A DNA stretch of 14,586 bases from Candidatus Heimdallarchaeota archaeon (lineage in GTDB: Archaea; Asgardarchaeota; Heimdallarchaeia; Heimdallarchaeales; Heimdallarchaeaceae): positions 1 through 14,586 of the forward strand of contig JAGLOH010000020.1 of NCBI GenBank assembly GCA_023139025.1. Reading direction: 5' to 3'. A program made the translations under genes and the position numbers. Under the pieces are notes generated by a model, which was not told the DNA's origin, made no database searches, and saw nothing but the letters and a program-made list of their open reading frames with translations. The stretch's first letter is position 1, and each line of letters starts with the position of its first letter. Positions 6,472 through 14,165 of this stretch are shown here, piece after piece.

Positions 6472-6709
6472 CAAAATACGTCATGGACCTTCAAAAATGC
6501 GTATTGGAAAAAAGGGAATTACTGAAAACATCATTCAAGAAATAAAGAATGTACTGAAAAGAGATAAGGTAATCAAGATAAAATGCTTACAAGTTGTTCC
6601 TTCAGAATCTGTAAAGAATATAGCAGAAAACATATCTAAAATAACAAATAGTAGAATTGTGGAAGTTCGAGGAAAAACAATAATTTTAGCTCTGCAAGGC
6701 ATTGAATGA
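6455..6709 (+). CDS. YhbY/CRM-domain RNA-binding protein
   Basis: An 84-residue single-domain protein of the CRS1-YhbY (CRM) family, which binds structured RNA and in bacteria associates with pre-ribosomal particles. The GxxG RNA-binding loop is GKKG (18-21), followed by GITENIIQEIKNVLKRDKVIKIK and the C-terminal strand pair ending in GKTIILALQG. Archaeal genomes often place such a gene next to the RNase P subunit Rnp4, as seen here, which supports a role in tRNA or ribosome maturation. The start ATG 6455 overlaps the upstream gene by 17 nt and has a near-perfect Shine-Dalgarno. Its TGA overlaps the likely TTG start of the next gene. Confidence 0.85.
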   Translation: MDNIINKIRHGPSKMRIGKKGITENIIQEIKNVLKRDKVIKIKCLQVVPSESVKNIAENISKITNSRIVEVRGKTIILALQGIE

Positions 6710-7613
6710 AACTAGAGAGTTGTGTTACTTGGTTTATATCTTTGTATGTATTGACTTTGATAGGGATTATGCACTACCAATCAAAAATAGTAAACATGCT
6801 ATTAGCTATCCGCTTAAAGATCAACCAAATGAAATTCTCAGAGACCCAAAATTATCAGTTTCTCTTAAGGGAACACTTGATTGTTTTGAACCCTTTATCA
6901 ATTGTTTAACTGATTTCAACATCCCTTCAACCTATTATTTTGAAGCAAGAAGCTTGAAACTATTAAAAGAAACTAATTCAAAATATGTCTCTCTTCTTAA
7001 AAAGCAAATATTTGAACATGGAGTACATGGTTTTGATCACGAGGATTTGACTGGTGAAGAAACAGGAATAAGTTTGAACAGAGACGATGAATCACACATT
7101 ATCAAGAGGGCACAAGCGGAAATTGAATCTATTCTAGATACGAAAGTATATGGATTTAGAGCTCCTTATATGAAATACACCGCTAATACATTCGACATAT
7201 TAAATGAACTAAACATTAGGTATGATAGTTCTTTGTATGTAGAAGCTGAAGCGGCTATAAAACCATATAAAATAAAGGGAAACCTTATGGAATTCCCTGT
7301 TATCAAAACACCAAAACAAAGTAGAATGGAAGGGATGTATACCTATCTTTGGCCTTTGTTCGAAGGCAAAAGAAAAGAAGAAGATGTCATAAGTAATTAC
7401 CTTCAACTTGTTAAGAACTCTCAATATGATGATTCATATATTTCGATTAATCTTCACTCTTGGCATTTTTCATACAATATCTCTCAAGGAAGATATCTTT
7501 CGAAAATGGAAATTCAAGAAAATGTTCGAATCTTTGGGAATCTCATAAGTAAACTACAAGAAACTGGAAAAATAACACTATCAACGCCAAAGAAGTGGCT
7601 AGAAGAAAGGTAA
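6702..7613 (+). CDS. Polysaccharide deacetylase-family protein (NodB-like)
   Basis: A 303-residue carbohydrate esterase 4-type domain. The motifs appear in order: CIDFDRD with Asp18 and Asp20 in the first strand, HGFDH with His109 and His113 as metal ligands, GFRAPY (151-156), and LHSWH (251-255) supplying the last histidine. These enzymes remove N-acetyl groups from surface polysaccharides or related amide substrates using a metal ion; archaeal members have uncertain substrates. There is no clear signal peptide, although residues 7-17 are hydrophobic, so a cytosolic location is likely. The start is probably TTG 6702, overlapping the end of the CRM-domain gene by eight bases; no ATG occurs early in this frame. 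The 3' end overlaps the convergent methyltransferase by 15 bp. Confidence 0.85.
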   Translation: MNETRELCYLVYIFVCIDFDRDYALPIKNSKHAISYPLKDQPNEILRDPKLSVSLKGTLDCFEPFINCLTDFNIPSTYYFEARSLKLLKETNSKYVSLLKKQIFEHGVHGFDHEDLTGEETGISLNRDDESHIIKRAQAEIESILDTKVYGFRAPYMKYTANTFDILNELNIRYDSSLYVEAEAAIKPYKIKGNLMEFPVIKTPKQSRMEGMYTYLWPLFEGKRKEEDVISNYLQLVKNSQYDDSYISINLHSWHFSYNISQGRYLSKMEIQENVRIFGNLISKLQETGKITLSTPKKWLEER

Positions 7614-9908
7614 TTTGTTCGAATCTATCCCTAGAGTTTTTCTTATCTGTTTAACACCTTTAAAAGAAGCAATTTGCTGGATTTCATCTAAAATTCTCTT
7701 TTCCCAACAATGCACTAAATCCTTAAAATTATCTTCTGTCTCTTCCTTAACTTGGAATAATGACAAATTCTCTTTGATAGTATCATGCAATTGGGTTGAA
7801 AGAGATTCTCTGAAATATGTCTCATAAACAAGAAAATCGAGAATGTTTCTCATGATAAGAACCATACTTTTTGTTTGTTTAGAATCTAAAGAAAATTTCA
7901 ACAAATTAATTAAATCAGTACCAATTTCAAGAAAAACTGAATTGTCTTCACACTTCATAATAGGAAAATTTGATATTTGGTTTGTTCTAAAATCGTACAG
8001 GTTGTATACTTTTTTGTTCATTATTCTACTATAATGGGAAAGTAGTTCTGAATTTAGAACTGTCAAGAGATAAAACCACCCTATTTCTTTAGTAAAAGTG
8101 TCTTGAATAACCAAACTAATGACATCGGTTTCATTAATCGTAGGGGGAGATTCTGAGCCAAGCAAAGCAAATTTATTACTATCTGCTTGATATGGACAAA
8201 CAATTTTGGGTATGTTTTCAATTAATTTCAAAGATCTATACGCAGCATAGTCGTAGAAACTCTTCAGACCATACTTCTTCTGTGTTTTTTCAAGAGTTCC
8301 TTTGAAATTAAGCAGATATTTCTTAATGTTTGGATAATCCATTATATCCTTGTCTTTTAGAAATATCCAAAATTCATCTCTTGTTCTCCAATGATAAGGA
8401 GAGATGTCACTATTCTTGATCAGATGTTTTAAACAGTCTTTTTCTTCCTCCTCTAATTTTACTGTTAGATTATTTGCTCCTATATATACTAAATTTGATA
8501 TCTGTTTTAATTTGAAAATCCTATTATTTCCAGTTGAACATCCTTTACCAATTTTACAAATTCCTGAAAAATTTCCGTATTTCTTATCATCTCCTAAATG
8601 ATAATCAGCTCTTTTACTAATCTGGGTTATAATAGGATTCATTTCAAAAACCCATTTTTTTTCTGAAAGGCTTGACTGACGTATTTTTGTGTGTTTCAAT
8701 CTGGTTTTATTGATAGATTGTATGGAAGAATCATCTTGAGCAAAATAAACATCAAATGGCAAGTTTCTTGGTTTAGATTTCCGTAGGATAACAATAGCGG
8801 TATCTACTCCCAATTTATTTTCAGTTGATGAAAAAAGAGTTCTATTACTTCTAAAGTCAATAATTTCAAGTATTTCAGAATTTAATAATATGTGATTCCT
8901 CAATCTATTGCTGTCATTGCCCTCAAGCCAGTACCTAGGTGTAATGAAGGAAACTATGCCTTCGGAATTACATAGATCTAGACCCCTTTCCCAAAAAACA
9001 TTAGATATATCCCCATTAGGATTATATGTACTATAAAGTTTGGAATATGCTTTTCTTCCAGAAAGATTCATACGTTTTACGTTGATATAAGGTGGATTTC
9101 CAATTACTACATCAAAACCACCCATCTTGGATACTTCGGGAAAGATGTGATTCCAATTTAATTGGGTTTCATTTCCCAACCACATATTTACTTCTTCTCT
9201 GTTACTAGAGGGAATTCCATTAAGAACCGATTTTCTATAATTCGAGAAACTAGAACAATTCTCTGTTCTTTGCTCAAAAGGAAGGCCAATTAAGCTGTTT
9301 CCTACTCTGAAATTAAAAGTGGGTAGAATGATTTGCTTTTCCTTTAGAAGCTTAAGAGCTTTTTCAGCGAATTTTAGCTTTGCCAATTCAGTTGAAACTG
9401 ATGACAAATCTGTCCCATAAAGATTATTGGAAATAATTGAATCTATTATGAATTTCTCAATATCTCTTTCTGTGAAATCTTCTAAAGAAGATTTTCTTTT
9501 AATTTCATCTTCCAGAACTGAAAAAGTAGTTTTGTATAGTGAAAAAAGATAATCGAAGCTGTGTAGAAGAAAAACCCCCCAACCCATTGCAATATCGCAA
9601 ATTGTGAAATTGGGTAATATTTTGTTAAACAGAATAGAAAATATTGCAGAATCTTGTTTACGTTTTAACTCATTAAAATCTTTGAATAGTCTCTTAGACA
9701 CCAATTTGTTAAGTTTGTTTAGGAGAGATTGAGAGATGGCTTTTTCAACTATGTATTGTGCAACAAAATCGGGAGTATAATAACTACCTGTCTTTTTTCT
9801 ACCATTGGATACTAAGGATTTGTCTAATTTCTCTTGTATCACTTGTATATCTGTTTCAACTTGATGTAGGAAATACTCGTTTACGAGATTCAAACAAATC
9901 ATTTCCAC
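7599..9908 (-). CDS. Eco57I-type adenine-specific DNA methyltransferase
   Basis: A 769-residue N6-adenine methyltransferase. Motif X-like TGSYYTP (40-46) is followed by the S-adenosylmethionine motif I as CDIAMGWGVFLL (104-115), NNLYGTDLS (161-169), and the catalytic motif IV NPPY at 271-274. The second half, about 420-700, would be the TaqI/Eco57I-type target-recognition region. Only about 40 residues precede motif X, so the N-terminal nuclease of fused type IIG enzymes is absent, and I find no neighbouring endonuclease. It may be a solitary methyltransferase or the remnant of a restriction-modification system. The start is GTG 9908, with AAAAAGGA about 11 nt upstream; ATG 9902 is the alternative. 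It converges on, and overlaps by 15 bp, the deacetylase gene. Such genes are often horizontally acquired. Confidence 0.9.
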   Translation of the reverse strand: MEMICLNLVNEYFLHQVETDIQVIQEKLDKSLVSNGRKKTGSYYTPDFVAQYIVEKAISQSLLNKLNKLVSKRLFKDFNELKRKQDSAIFSILFNKILPNFTICDIAMGWGVFLLHSFDYLFSLYKTTFSVLEDEIKRKSSLEDFTERDIEKFIIDSIISNNLYGTDLSSVSTELAKLKFAEKALKLLKEKQIILPTFNFRVGNSLIGLPFEQRTENCSSFSNYRKSVLNGIPSSNREEVNMWLGNETQLNWNHIFPEVSKMGGFDVVIGNPPYINVKRMNLSGRKAYSKLYSTYNPNGDISNVFWERGLDLCNSEGIVSFITPRYWLEGNDSNRLRNHILLNSEILEIIDFRSNRTLFSSTENKLGVDTAIVILRKSKPRNLPFDVYFAQDDSSIQSINKTRLKHTKIRQSSLSEKKWVFEMNPIITQISKRADYHLGDDKKYGNFSGICKIGKGCSTGNNRIFKLKQISNLVYIGANNLTVKLEEEEKDCLKHLIKNSDISPYHWRTRDEFWIFLKDKDIMDYPNIKKYLLNFKGTLEKTQKKYGLKSFYDYAAYRSLKLIENIPKIVCPYQADSNKFALLGSESPPTINETDVISLVIQDTFTKEIGWFYLLTVLNSELLSHYSRIMNKKVYNLYDFRTNQISNFPIMKCEDNSVFLEIGTDLINLLKFSLDSKQTKSMVLIMRNILDFLVYETYFRESLSTQLHDTIKENLSLFQVKEETEDNFKDLVHCWEKRILDEIQQIASFKGVKQIRKTLGIDSNKLPFF

Positions 9909-10016
9909 ATTTAATTAATCCTTTTTCTCTTTTTCGGATGGTTTTTGCATGTGAATTAATAAAAGTTAAACTAATTGCTAGTTCACCAAATTGAAGTCAT
10001 TTAATTATTCCAGAAA

Positions 10017-10394
10017 TTAACGATATGTAAGAATTTTAGATATCTTTGCTGAAGCACGTTCCATATCTAAGAACAACAGACCAAGTTTTGTATCAGTGGT
10101 TGCGCTTACTGTTAGAACCGCATTCTCTCCTGCTTGCATGGAAACAATATGACCATTGTCTCCCTCTACAAAAATTTTCTTTAGTAAACCTTTGTTAAGT
10201 TCTGTAGATACTCTTTCTCCTAAAGAAAGCATAGCTGCAGTCATTGCAGCAAATCTAGTTTCTTCTACTCTCTCTAGAACTAAAGATACCAATGGAAGTC
10301 CCTCTAGAGATACTACAGCTACGTCTACTATCCCTATTGATCTAAAACGTAATTCATTGATACATTCCATAAGTTCTGCATTGATTGATTCCAT
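10017..10394 (-). CDS. Roadblock/LC7-domain protein
   Basis: A stand-alone Roadblock/LC7 domain of 125 aa. The characteristic pattern is visible: VDVAVVSLEGLPLVS, then ETRFAAMTAAMLSLGERVSTEL, GDNGHIVSMQAGENAVLTV, and TKLGLLFLDMERAS. In bacteria and archaea these dimeric proteins regulate small Ras-like GTPases (MglB-type) or act as structural scaffolds; Asgard archaea encode many. No small GTPase gene is visible in this window. I choose ATG 10394; an in-frame TTG at 10421 would add nine residues. A TATA-like stretch (plus 10439-10449, reverse complement) lies upstream on this strand. The P-loop NTPase gene lies directly upstream on the same strand, suggesting a possible functional pairing. 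Confidence 0.88.
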   Translation of the reverse strand: MESINAELMECINELRFRSIGIVDVAVVSLEGLPLVSLVLERVEETRFAAMTAAMLSLGERVSTELNKGLLKKIFVEGDNGHIVSMQAGENAVLTVSATTDTKLGLLFLDMERASAKISKILTYR

Positions 10395-10498
10395 TCCATA
10401 TTGTGAACTATAAATTGACAATGTCTATCACTGACTTACTAATAAAATTGCATTCACACATAAAAAGGCAACAAAAAAAAGAGGAAACCAGGTATCGT

Positions 10499-11389
10499 TT
10501 ACTTCTTTTTCTGAATTTCTTTTGAAAGTTTGTTAGTCAAATCACTAATTATTTTCTTCCTTTCACCAAGATCAACTGGGAATGGCAAGACCTCAGTTGG
10601 TGTTGCAAGCTTAAGAATATCATCTGTTGTGGTGACTTTATTACGATTGATTGAACGGTAGTTGTCAATAGCTCTGAAGTATGCATCTGGTTCATAAATG
10701 AAAAGAGAACCAGGTCCTACAATAATTACAGCATTTGATTCCCGGATACACCATGCTGGGTGAGCTGAATTGTTAAAACTTTCAACTACAGTGATATCTG
10801 AGTGTTCTTTCACATAATCAAACGAAGTCTTAGTAGCGTCTGCATAAAACTTATCATTCAAAGAGTAGAACTCTTGATCATTTTTGAAATATTTGATCTC
10901 TTTTGCTTCTTCTAGAATTGGATCTGTAAGAGTTTGATCATTCCAAAACTTCTGGTTCTTATAGATAGGCTCATTCACTAAAAAGCAAGATTCAATTTCA
11001 GATTCTGATTTATAAATTGTAAAACGTTGCATTAAAGAAACACTATCAGAATAGCGAGAGAAAAGTGTGTTAATTGACCCTTCTTTATAGAAATTGTACG
11101 GTAACGCTTGAGTATTAAGTTTGTGAACAGGATTTGCCAAAATTGTAGGAATTTCTGCAGAAGAAGGTTCCAGTAATTCAACAATATCTAAAGAAACTAA
11201 ATTGCCATGGTTCTTGACATTATCCTTTATTTCTTCATAGTGAAAGAATAAATTATTTCCACTTAGAGGCTTAAAGGGTGCCGTTTTCATCGAAAAATCG
11301 TTTTCAAAAGAAGAGATAATTTCTTTTGCAAAAGTAGTTTTTCCTGAATTATATTCAAATAGGCCTCCAATGAAAACTATGAATGTCAT
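10499..11389 (-). CDS. BioD-like P-loop NTPase (predicted ATPase/GTPase)
   Basis: A 296-residue P-loop protein. The N-terminus MTFIVFIGGLFEYNSGKTTF has a Walker A variant, with a spacer longer than the classical GxxxxGKT. The segment ITVVESFNNSAHP (199-211) resembles the VxEGxGG motif of dethiobiotin synthetase/CobB-like SIMIBI NTPases, and VIIVGPGSLFIYEP follows it. I therefore place it among archaeal 'predicted P-loop ATPase/GTPase' proteins related to the BioD class; the substrate is unknown and biotin synthesis is not implied. ATG 11389 has a TATA-like stretch about 21 nt upstream (plus 11404-11415, reverse complement). The stop lies about 100 nt before the Roadblock start on the same strand, so the two may share a transcript. 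Confidence 0.7.
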   Translation of the reverse strand: MTFIVFIGGLFEYNSGKTTFAKEIISSFENDFSMKTAPFKPLSGNNLFFHYEEIKDNVKNHGNLVSLDIVELLEPSSAEIPTILANPVHKLNTQALPYNFYKEGSINTLFSRYSDSVSLMQRFTIYKSESEIESCFLVNEPIYKNQKFWNDQTLTDPILEEAKEIKYFKNDQEFYSLNDKFYADATKTSFDYVKEHSDITVVESFNNSAHPAWCIRESNAVIIVGPGSLFIYEPDAYFRAIDNYRSINRNKVTTTDDILKLATPTEVLPFPVDLGERKKIISDLTNKLSKEIQKKK

Positions 11390-11513
11390 TGTAATTACCT
11401 ACAACAATAAAATAAGCAGTGTTGATATATGTTTCGAAAGCGTAAACATGATATCAGTCCAAATAAGATAACAAAAGAGGAATATTGAGAGCAAGTATGT
11501 GTTCAGATTGAAA

Positions 11514-11798
11514 TTATACTCTAATTTCACTGCTCTTATAGAAAACTATCAACCGTTCTTTGAAATATTCTCTCAACTTCTCTATAACATCATCAATTTC
11601 TTCTTGCTTATCTTGATATTTTGATTCCTTCCACTCAATGTAGTGTTCATAAGCAATAGAATTTTTGGATTTAGTGTCTTTTACTAGTTTTTCTCTGTAT
11701 AGCAATATTGTATCTCCCTTAATTTTGATAGAATTATAGAATGGCTCATGTTCTATTTTTTCTTCTTGACAGATTTTAGTAATCACATCATAAACCAT
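11514..11798 (-). CDS. Small hypothetical protein
   Basis: A 94-residue charged protein that I do not recognise. It reads as an N-terminal helix (VYDVITKICQEEKI), a short strand pair (NSIKIKGDTILLY), a Lys- and Glu-rich helix (about 50-80), and a final strand (RLIVFYKSSEIRV). There is no Cys pair, signal peptide or membrane segment. ATG 11798 is preceded by GTGAT six bases upstream; a GTG at 11807 would add three residues. It lies divergent to the membrane-anchored protein at 11943 and 124 nt upstream of the P-loop gene on the same strand. It is probably a real gene because its frame fills the gap without overlap, but function is unknown. Confidence 0.55.
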   Translation of the reverse strand: MVYDVITKICQEEKIEHEPFYNSIKIKGDTILLYREKLVKDTKSKNSIAYEHYIEWKESKYQDKQEEIDDVIEKLREYFKERLIVFYKSSEIRV

Positions 11799-11908
11799 AA
11801 TAATCACAATTTTTCAGACATTTTATTCAACTACTGTCTGCTTTTTTCTCGTCTTTAAACATATAAATCGCTATAATACCTAAAGAATATAGACAACAGA
11901 AATTAGAA

Positions 11909-11918
11909 AAATATTTAA
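11909..11918 (+). promoter_or_regulatory. TATA box of the two-helix membrane protein gene
   Basis: AAATATTTAA is centred about 30 nt before ATG 11943, so transcription would start at or just before that ATG and the mRNA would be leaderless. This argues for ATG 11943 over the in-frame TTG at 11931. Confidence 0.6.
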
Positions 11919-11942
11919 GTCTTAATTACCTTGTATAAGCAG

Positions 11943-12689
11943 ATGCAAAAGAAAGCTATGTATACCTTTTATGTGACTGGAGAAAAATATGAGGAAATAT
12001 TACCCTATGTAATAAAGTCTCGTGAAATTAACAACGAACTTATTGAGAAATACTTAAACATAAAATTAGAACCTTTCGAAAAAGAACTATATGAACAACC
12101 AAGATGGGGAGATTGGATTGATGGATGGAGTGCAGAAATTTCTGAAAAGATACCTGAAGATAAAAAAGGTTTAATTTCAGAGATTACTGTAGTTGAAGCA
12201 TATTTTAAGAAAAAAAATGAAGAAAAAGAAACTGAAGGTCAAGAGGTTATTGTAGCATATTTTGATACTCATCCTGAAAGCAGAGAAGGTGAATCAGTTT
12301 CTTGGGGAGGAGAAATAGGAAAAATACTTACTCAACTAGATAAGAATGTAGATTTTGATTTTTATCACTTTATAGGATTTGAAACAGAAGAAATTGTTGG
12401 AAGTTTTAAGAAAATATCTGAGAAATGGAATATTGGGGATGTAAGCTCAGAAAAGAAGCAAAGTAATGGATTATATAGGCTTATTCAAACAATTCTTGGC
12501 TTTATTGATATTATTCTAGTTGTGCTATTCATATTATCTGCTACACAGATTATCTGTGATTCTTATGCGTGCCTTTTTCCAATTTTTGGAATCCTAATAT
12601 TACTGGGTATTAGCAGTATTATTTCAATAGTTATGTGGGTTCTATATCGCAAAAAAAGGAAAAACGAAGAGGCATTAAAGGAAGTTTAA
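11943..12689 (+). CDS. Unrecognised protein with C-terminal two-helix membrane anchor
   Basis: A 248-residue protein of unknown function. Residues 1 to about 175 form a charged soluble domain, with the Trp-rich stretch QPRWGDWIDGWSAE near 50-63 and the segment VIVAYFDTHPESREGESVSW near 102-121. Two strongly hydrophobic helices follow, FIDIILVVLFILSATQII and LFPIFGILILLGISSIISIV, separated by a short loop containing two Cys (CDSYAC). The tail is basic (YRKKRKNEE), which by the positive-inside rule predicts the C-terminus, and so the soluble N-terminal domain, in the cytoplasm. No known motif is recognised. The upstream TATA box supports ATG 11943 and leaderless translation. It stands divergent from the small hypothetical gene. 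Confidence 0.7.
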   Translation: MQKKAMYTFYVTGEKYEEILPYVIKSREINNELIEKYLNIKLEPFEKELYEQPRWGDWIDGWSAEISEKIPEDKKGLISEITVVEAYFKKKNEEKETEGQEVIVAYFDTHPESREGESVSWGGEIGKILTQLDKNVDFDFYHFIGFETEEIVGSFKKISEKWNIGDVSSEKKQSNGLYRLIQTILGFIDIILVVLFILSATQIICDSYACLFPIFGILILLGISSIISIVMWVLYRKKRKNEEALKEV

Positions 12690-12697
12690 ACTAATAC

Positions 12698-12741
12698 AAA
12701 ATAGAGTTTGGAGCGGAGTGGGTGATTTGAACACCCGTCCA
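12698..12741 (-). other. tRNA 3'-end-like fragment (T arm, acceptor 3' strand, CCA, trailer)
   Basis: On the minus strand a perfect T arm GGGTG-TTCAAAT-CACCC (plus 12720-12736) is followed by ACTCCGC (12713-12719), discriminator T (12712) and CCA (12709-12711), then the trailer AACTCTATTTT. This is the exact layout of a tRNA 3' end. The matching 5' acceptor strand GCGGAGT and a D arm are not found nearby on either side, so this is not a complete canonical tRNA gene. It may be a decayed tRNA, an integration scar, or the 3' half of a split tRNA. A related fragment lies at 14041-14080. Confidence 0.6.
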
Positions 12742-12838
12742 GAGTTTTGGAAATAAAACAATCATGGAAAATATAACTCAACTACACGAATAGGTTCACA
12801 TATAGTTTTTTAATAATTTCAGTTTATTATCAAATAGG

Positions 12839-12848
12839 ATATTAAAAT
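12839..12848 (+). promoter_or_regulatory. Possible TATA box of the aminotransferase gene
   Basis: ATATTAAAAT is centred about 27 nt before ATG 12870, compatible with transcription starting close to the start codon. Confidence 0.4.
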
Positions 12849-12869
12849 TCCTTAGAAGAGTGAAAAACC

Positions 12870-13982
12870 ATGACAAATTTGTTAGAAGATATTGATGAAA
12901 TCCTACTAATGGGACCAGGACCTTCTTGTGTCCATCCGGATGTATATAAAGCCCTCAGTCGTTTCACTTTGGGTCACCTAGATCCACATTTTATTAAAAT
13001 AATGGATCAGATTCAAGTATTACTACAAAAATTATTGAATACCAATAATAGATTGACAATTCCAATTTCAGGAACAGGATCTGCTGGGATGGAAACCTGT
13101 TTTGTTAATTTGATTGAGCCAGAAGATAAAGTCTTAATATTAATAAATGGGATTTTTGGAAAACGAATGCGCGAAGTAGCTACGCGTTTAGGTGCTGATG
13201 TGGACATTATAGAATTTGAATGGGGGACACCAATTGACTCTAAACAAGTAAAGGAAAAACTAGTAAGTAATTACTATAATCTCATTGCAATGGTTCATGC
13301 AGAAACCTCAACTGGAGTAAAAAATCCGGTCGAGGAGATATCACATATAATTAGAAACACTGAAAGTTTATTCTTGGTAGATGCAGTTACAAGTCTCGGG
13401 GGAATTGAGGTTAGAGTTGACGATTGGGGGATTGATGCCTTGTATAGCGGATCTCAAAAATGTCTATCAGTACCCCCCGGTTTAGCTCCTGTTAGCTTTT
13501 CGGAAAAGGCTTTATTAAAGATCAAACATAGGAAAACCAGAGTTCCAAACTGGTATTTAGATATGAGTTTGATTGGAGAATATTGGCAAAAGGATCACAA
13601 ACGAGCATATCATCATACAGCACCAATAAATATGTTATACGCACTATATCAAGCACTCTTACTCTTCTTTGAAGAAGGAGCGGAAAAAGTATTTCAACGG
13701 CATGCAGAATGCCATAACAAATTAAAAGCAGGATTAGAAGAACTAGGGTTGAAATTGTATGTTGAAGATAAGTATCGTCTTCCAATGCTTAACGCGGTAT
13801 CCATTCCAGAAGGTATTGACGAAGCAGAAGTTAGAAAAAAACTGCGGCTTGAACATAAAATTGAAATTGGTGGGGGTTTAGGACCATTAGAAGGCAAGAT
13901 CTGGCGAATTGGGTTAATGGGATATACTGCGCAACCAGAGAATGTTGAAAAATTCCTTGCTGCGTTGAAGAGTGTTCTGTAA
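12870..13982 (+). CDS. Class V aminotransferase, alanine-glyoxylate / serine-pyruvate type
   Basis: A 370-residue PLP-dependent fold type I enzyme. Visible are the N-terminal MGPGPSCVHPDV (14-25), ISGTGSAGMET (66-76, phosphate-binding turn), HAETSTG (143-149), VDAVTSLGG with Asp171 contacting the PLP pyridine nitrogen, SGSQKCLSVPPG with Lys197 forming the Schiff base, and WRIGLMGY with Arg346 for the substrate carboxylate. This set is typical of alanine-glyoxylate or serine-pyruvate aminotransferases, interconverting glyoxylate or hydroxypyruvate with alanine, serine and glycine. The precise amino donor cannot be read. It is a cytosolic single gene, full length for the family, and lies between the two tRNA 3'-end-like fragments, both on the opposite strand. 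Confidence 0.92.
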   Translation: MTNLLEDIDEILLMGPGPSCVHPDVYKALSRFTLGHLDPHFIKIMDQIQVLLQKLLNTNNRLTIPISGTGSAGMETCFVNLIEPEDKVLILINGIFGKRMREVATRLGADVDIIEFEWGTPIDSKQVKEKLVSNYYNLIAMVHAETSTGVKNPVEEISHIIRNTESLFLVDAVTSLGGIEVRVDDWGIDALYSGSQKCLSVPPGLAPVSFSEKALLKIKHRKTRVPNWYLDMSLIGEYWQKDHKRAYHHTAPINMLYALYQALLLFFEEGAEKVFQRHAECHNKLKAGLEELGLKLYVEDKYRLPMLNAVSIPEGIDEAEVRKKLRLEHKIEIGGGLGPLEGKIWRIGLMGYTAQPENVEKFLAALKSVL

Positions 13983-14040
13983 GTCTTTTTCCAGCTTCAT
14001 AACATGCGATGAATGGCGACTTTGCTATCAGAAATGCTTT

Positions 14041-14080
14041 AAAATAGAGTTTGGAGGGGAGACGGAGACTTGAACCCCTC
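14041..14080 (-). other. Second tRNA 3'-end-like fragment with shared trailer
   Basis: On the minus strand AGGGG-TTCAAGT-CTCCG (plus 14063-14079) is an imperfect T arm with one mismatch and one wobble pair. It is followed by TCTCCCC, discriminator T, CCA (14052-14054) and AACTCTATTTT. The 16 bp AAAATAGAGTTTGGAG at 14041-14056 (plus) is identical to 12698-12713. No 5' half with GGGGAGA, and no D arm or anticodon arm, is seen upstream on this strand. Confidence 0.55.
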
Positions 14081-14101
14081 ACATTTCTTTTTCTAAAATG
14101 G

Positions 14102-14165
14102 TGAAGCTAGCTATAGAAAAGGGTTCTCATCGACTAAAATGTTATCTTGTGTATAACTAGCTTCA
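14102..14165. repeat. Long inverted repeat upstream of the second tRNA-like fragment
   Basis: TGAAGCTAG (14102-14110) pairs perfectly with CTAGCTTCA (14157-14165). After one mismatch, TATA (14112-14115) pairs with TATA (14152-14155). The loop is about 36 nt. In the 13983-14235 gap this and the tRNA-like fragment are the only structures I see. On the minus strand a TATA-like GTTTATAAG (14186-14194) lies about 26 nt before the repeat, so a transcript could begin with this hairpin and end at the T-rich trailer. Confidence 0.6.

Noticed and set aside
10017..11389. Assigning the P-loop gene as a Ras/MglA-type GTPase partner of the Roadblock protein
   Set aside because: The G3/G4 motifs (DxxG, NKxD) of Ras-like GTPases are absent; the motifs resemble the BioD/CobB class instead.
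12709..12790. A complete intron-containing tRNA on the minus strand
   Set aside because: GAGTT near 12779-12783 could pair with AACTC as an anticodon stem, but no D arm and no 5' acceptor strand complementary to ACTCCGC could be found.
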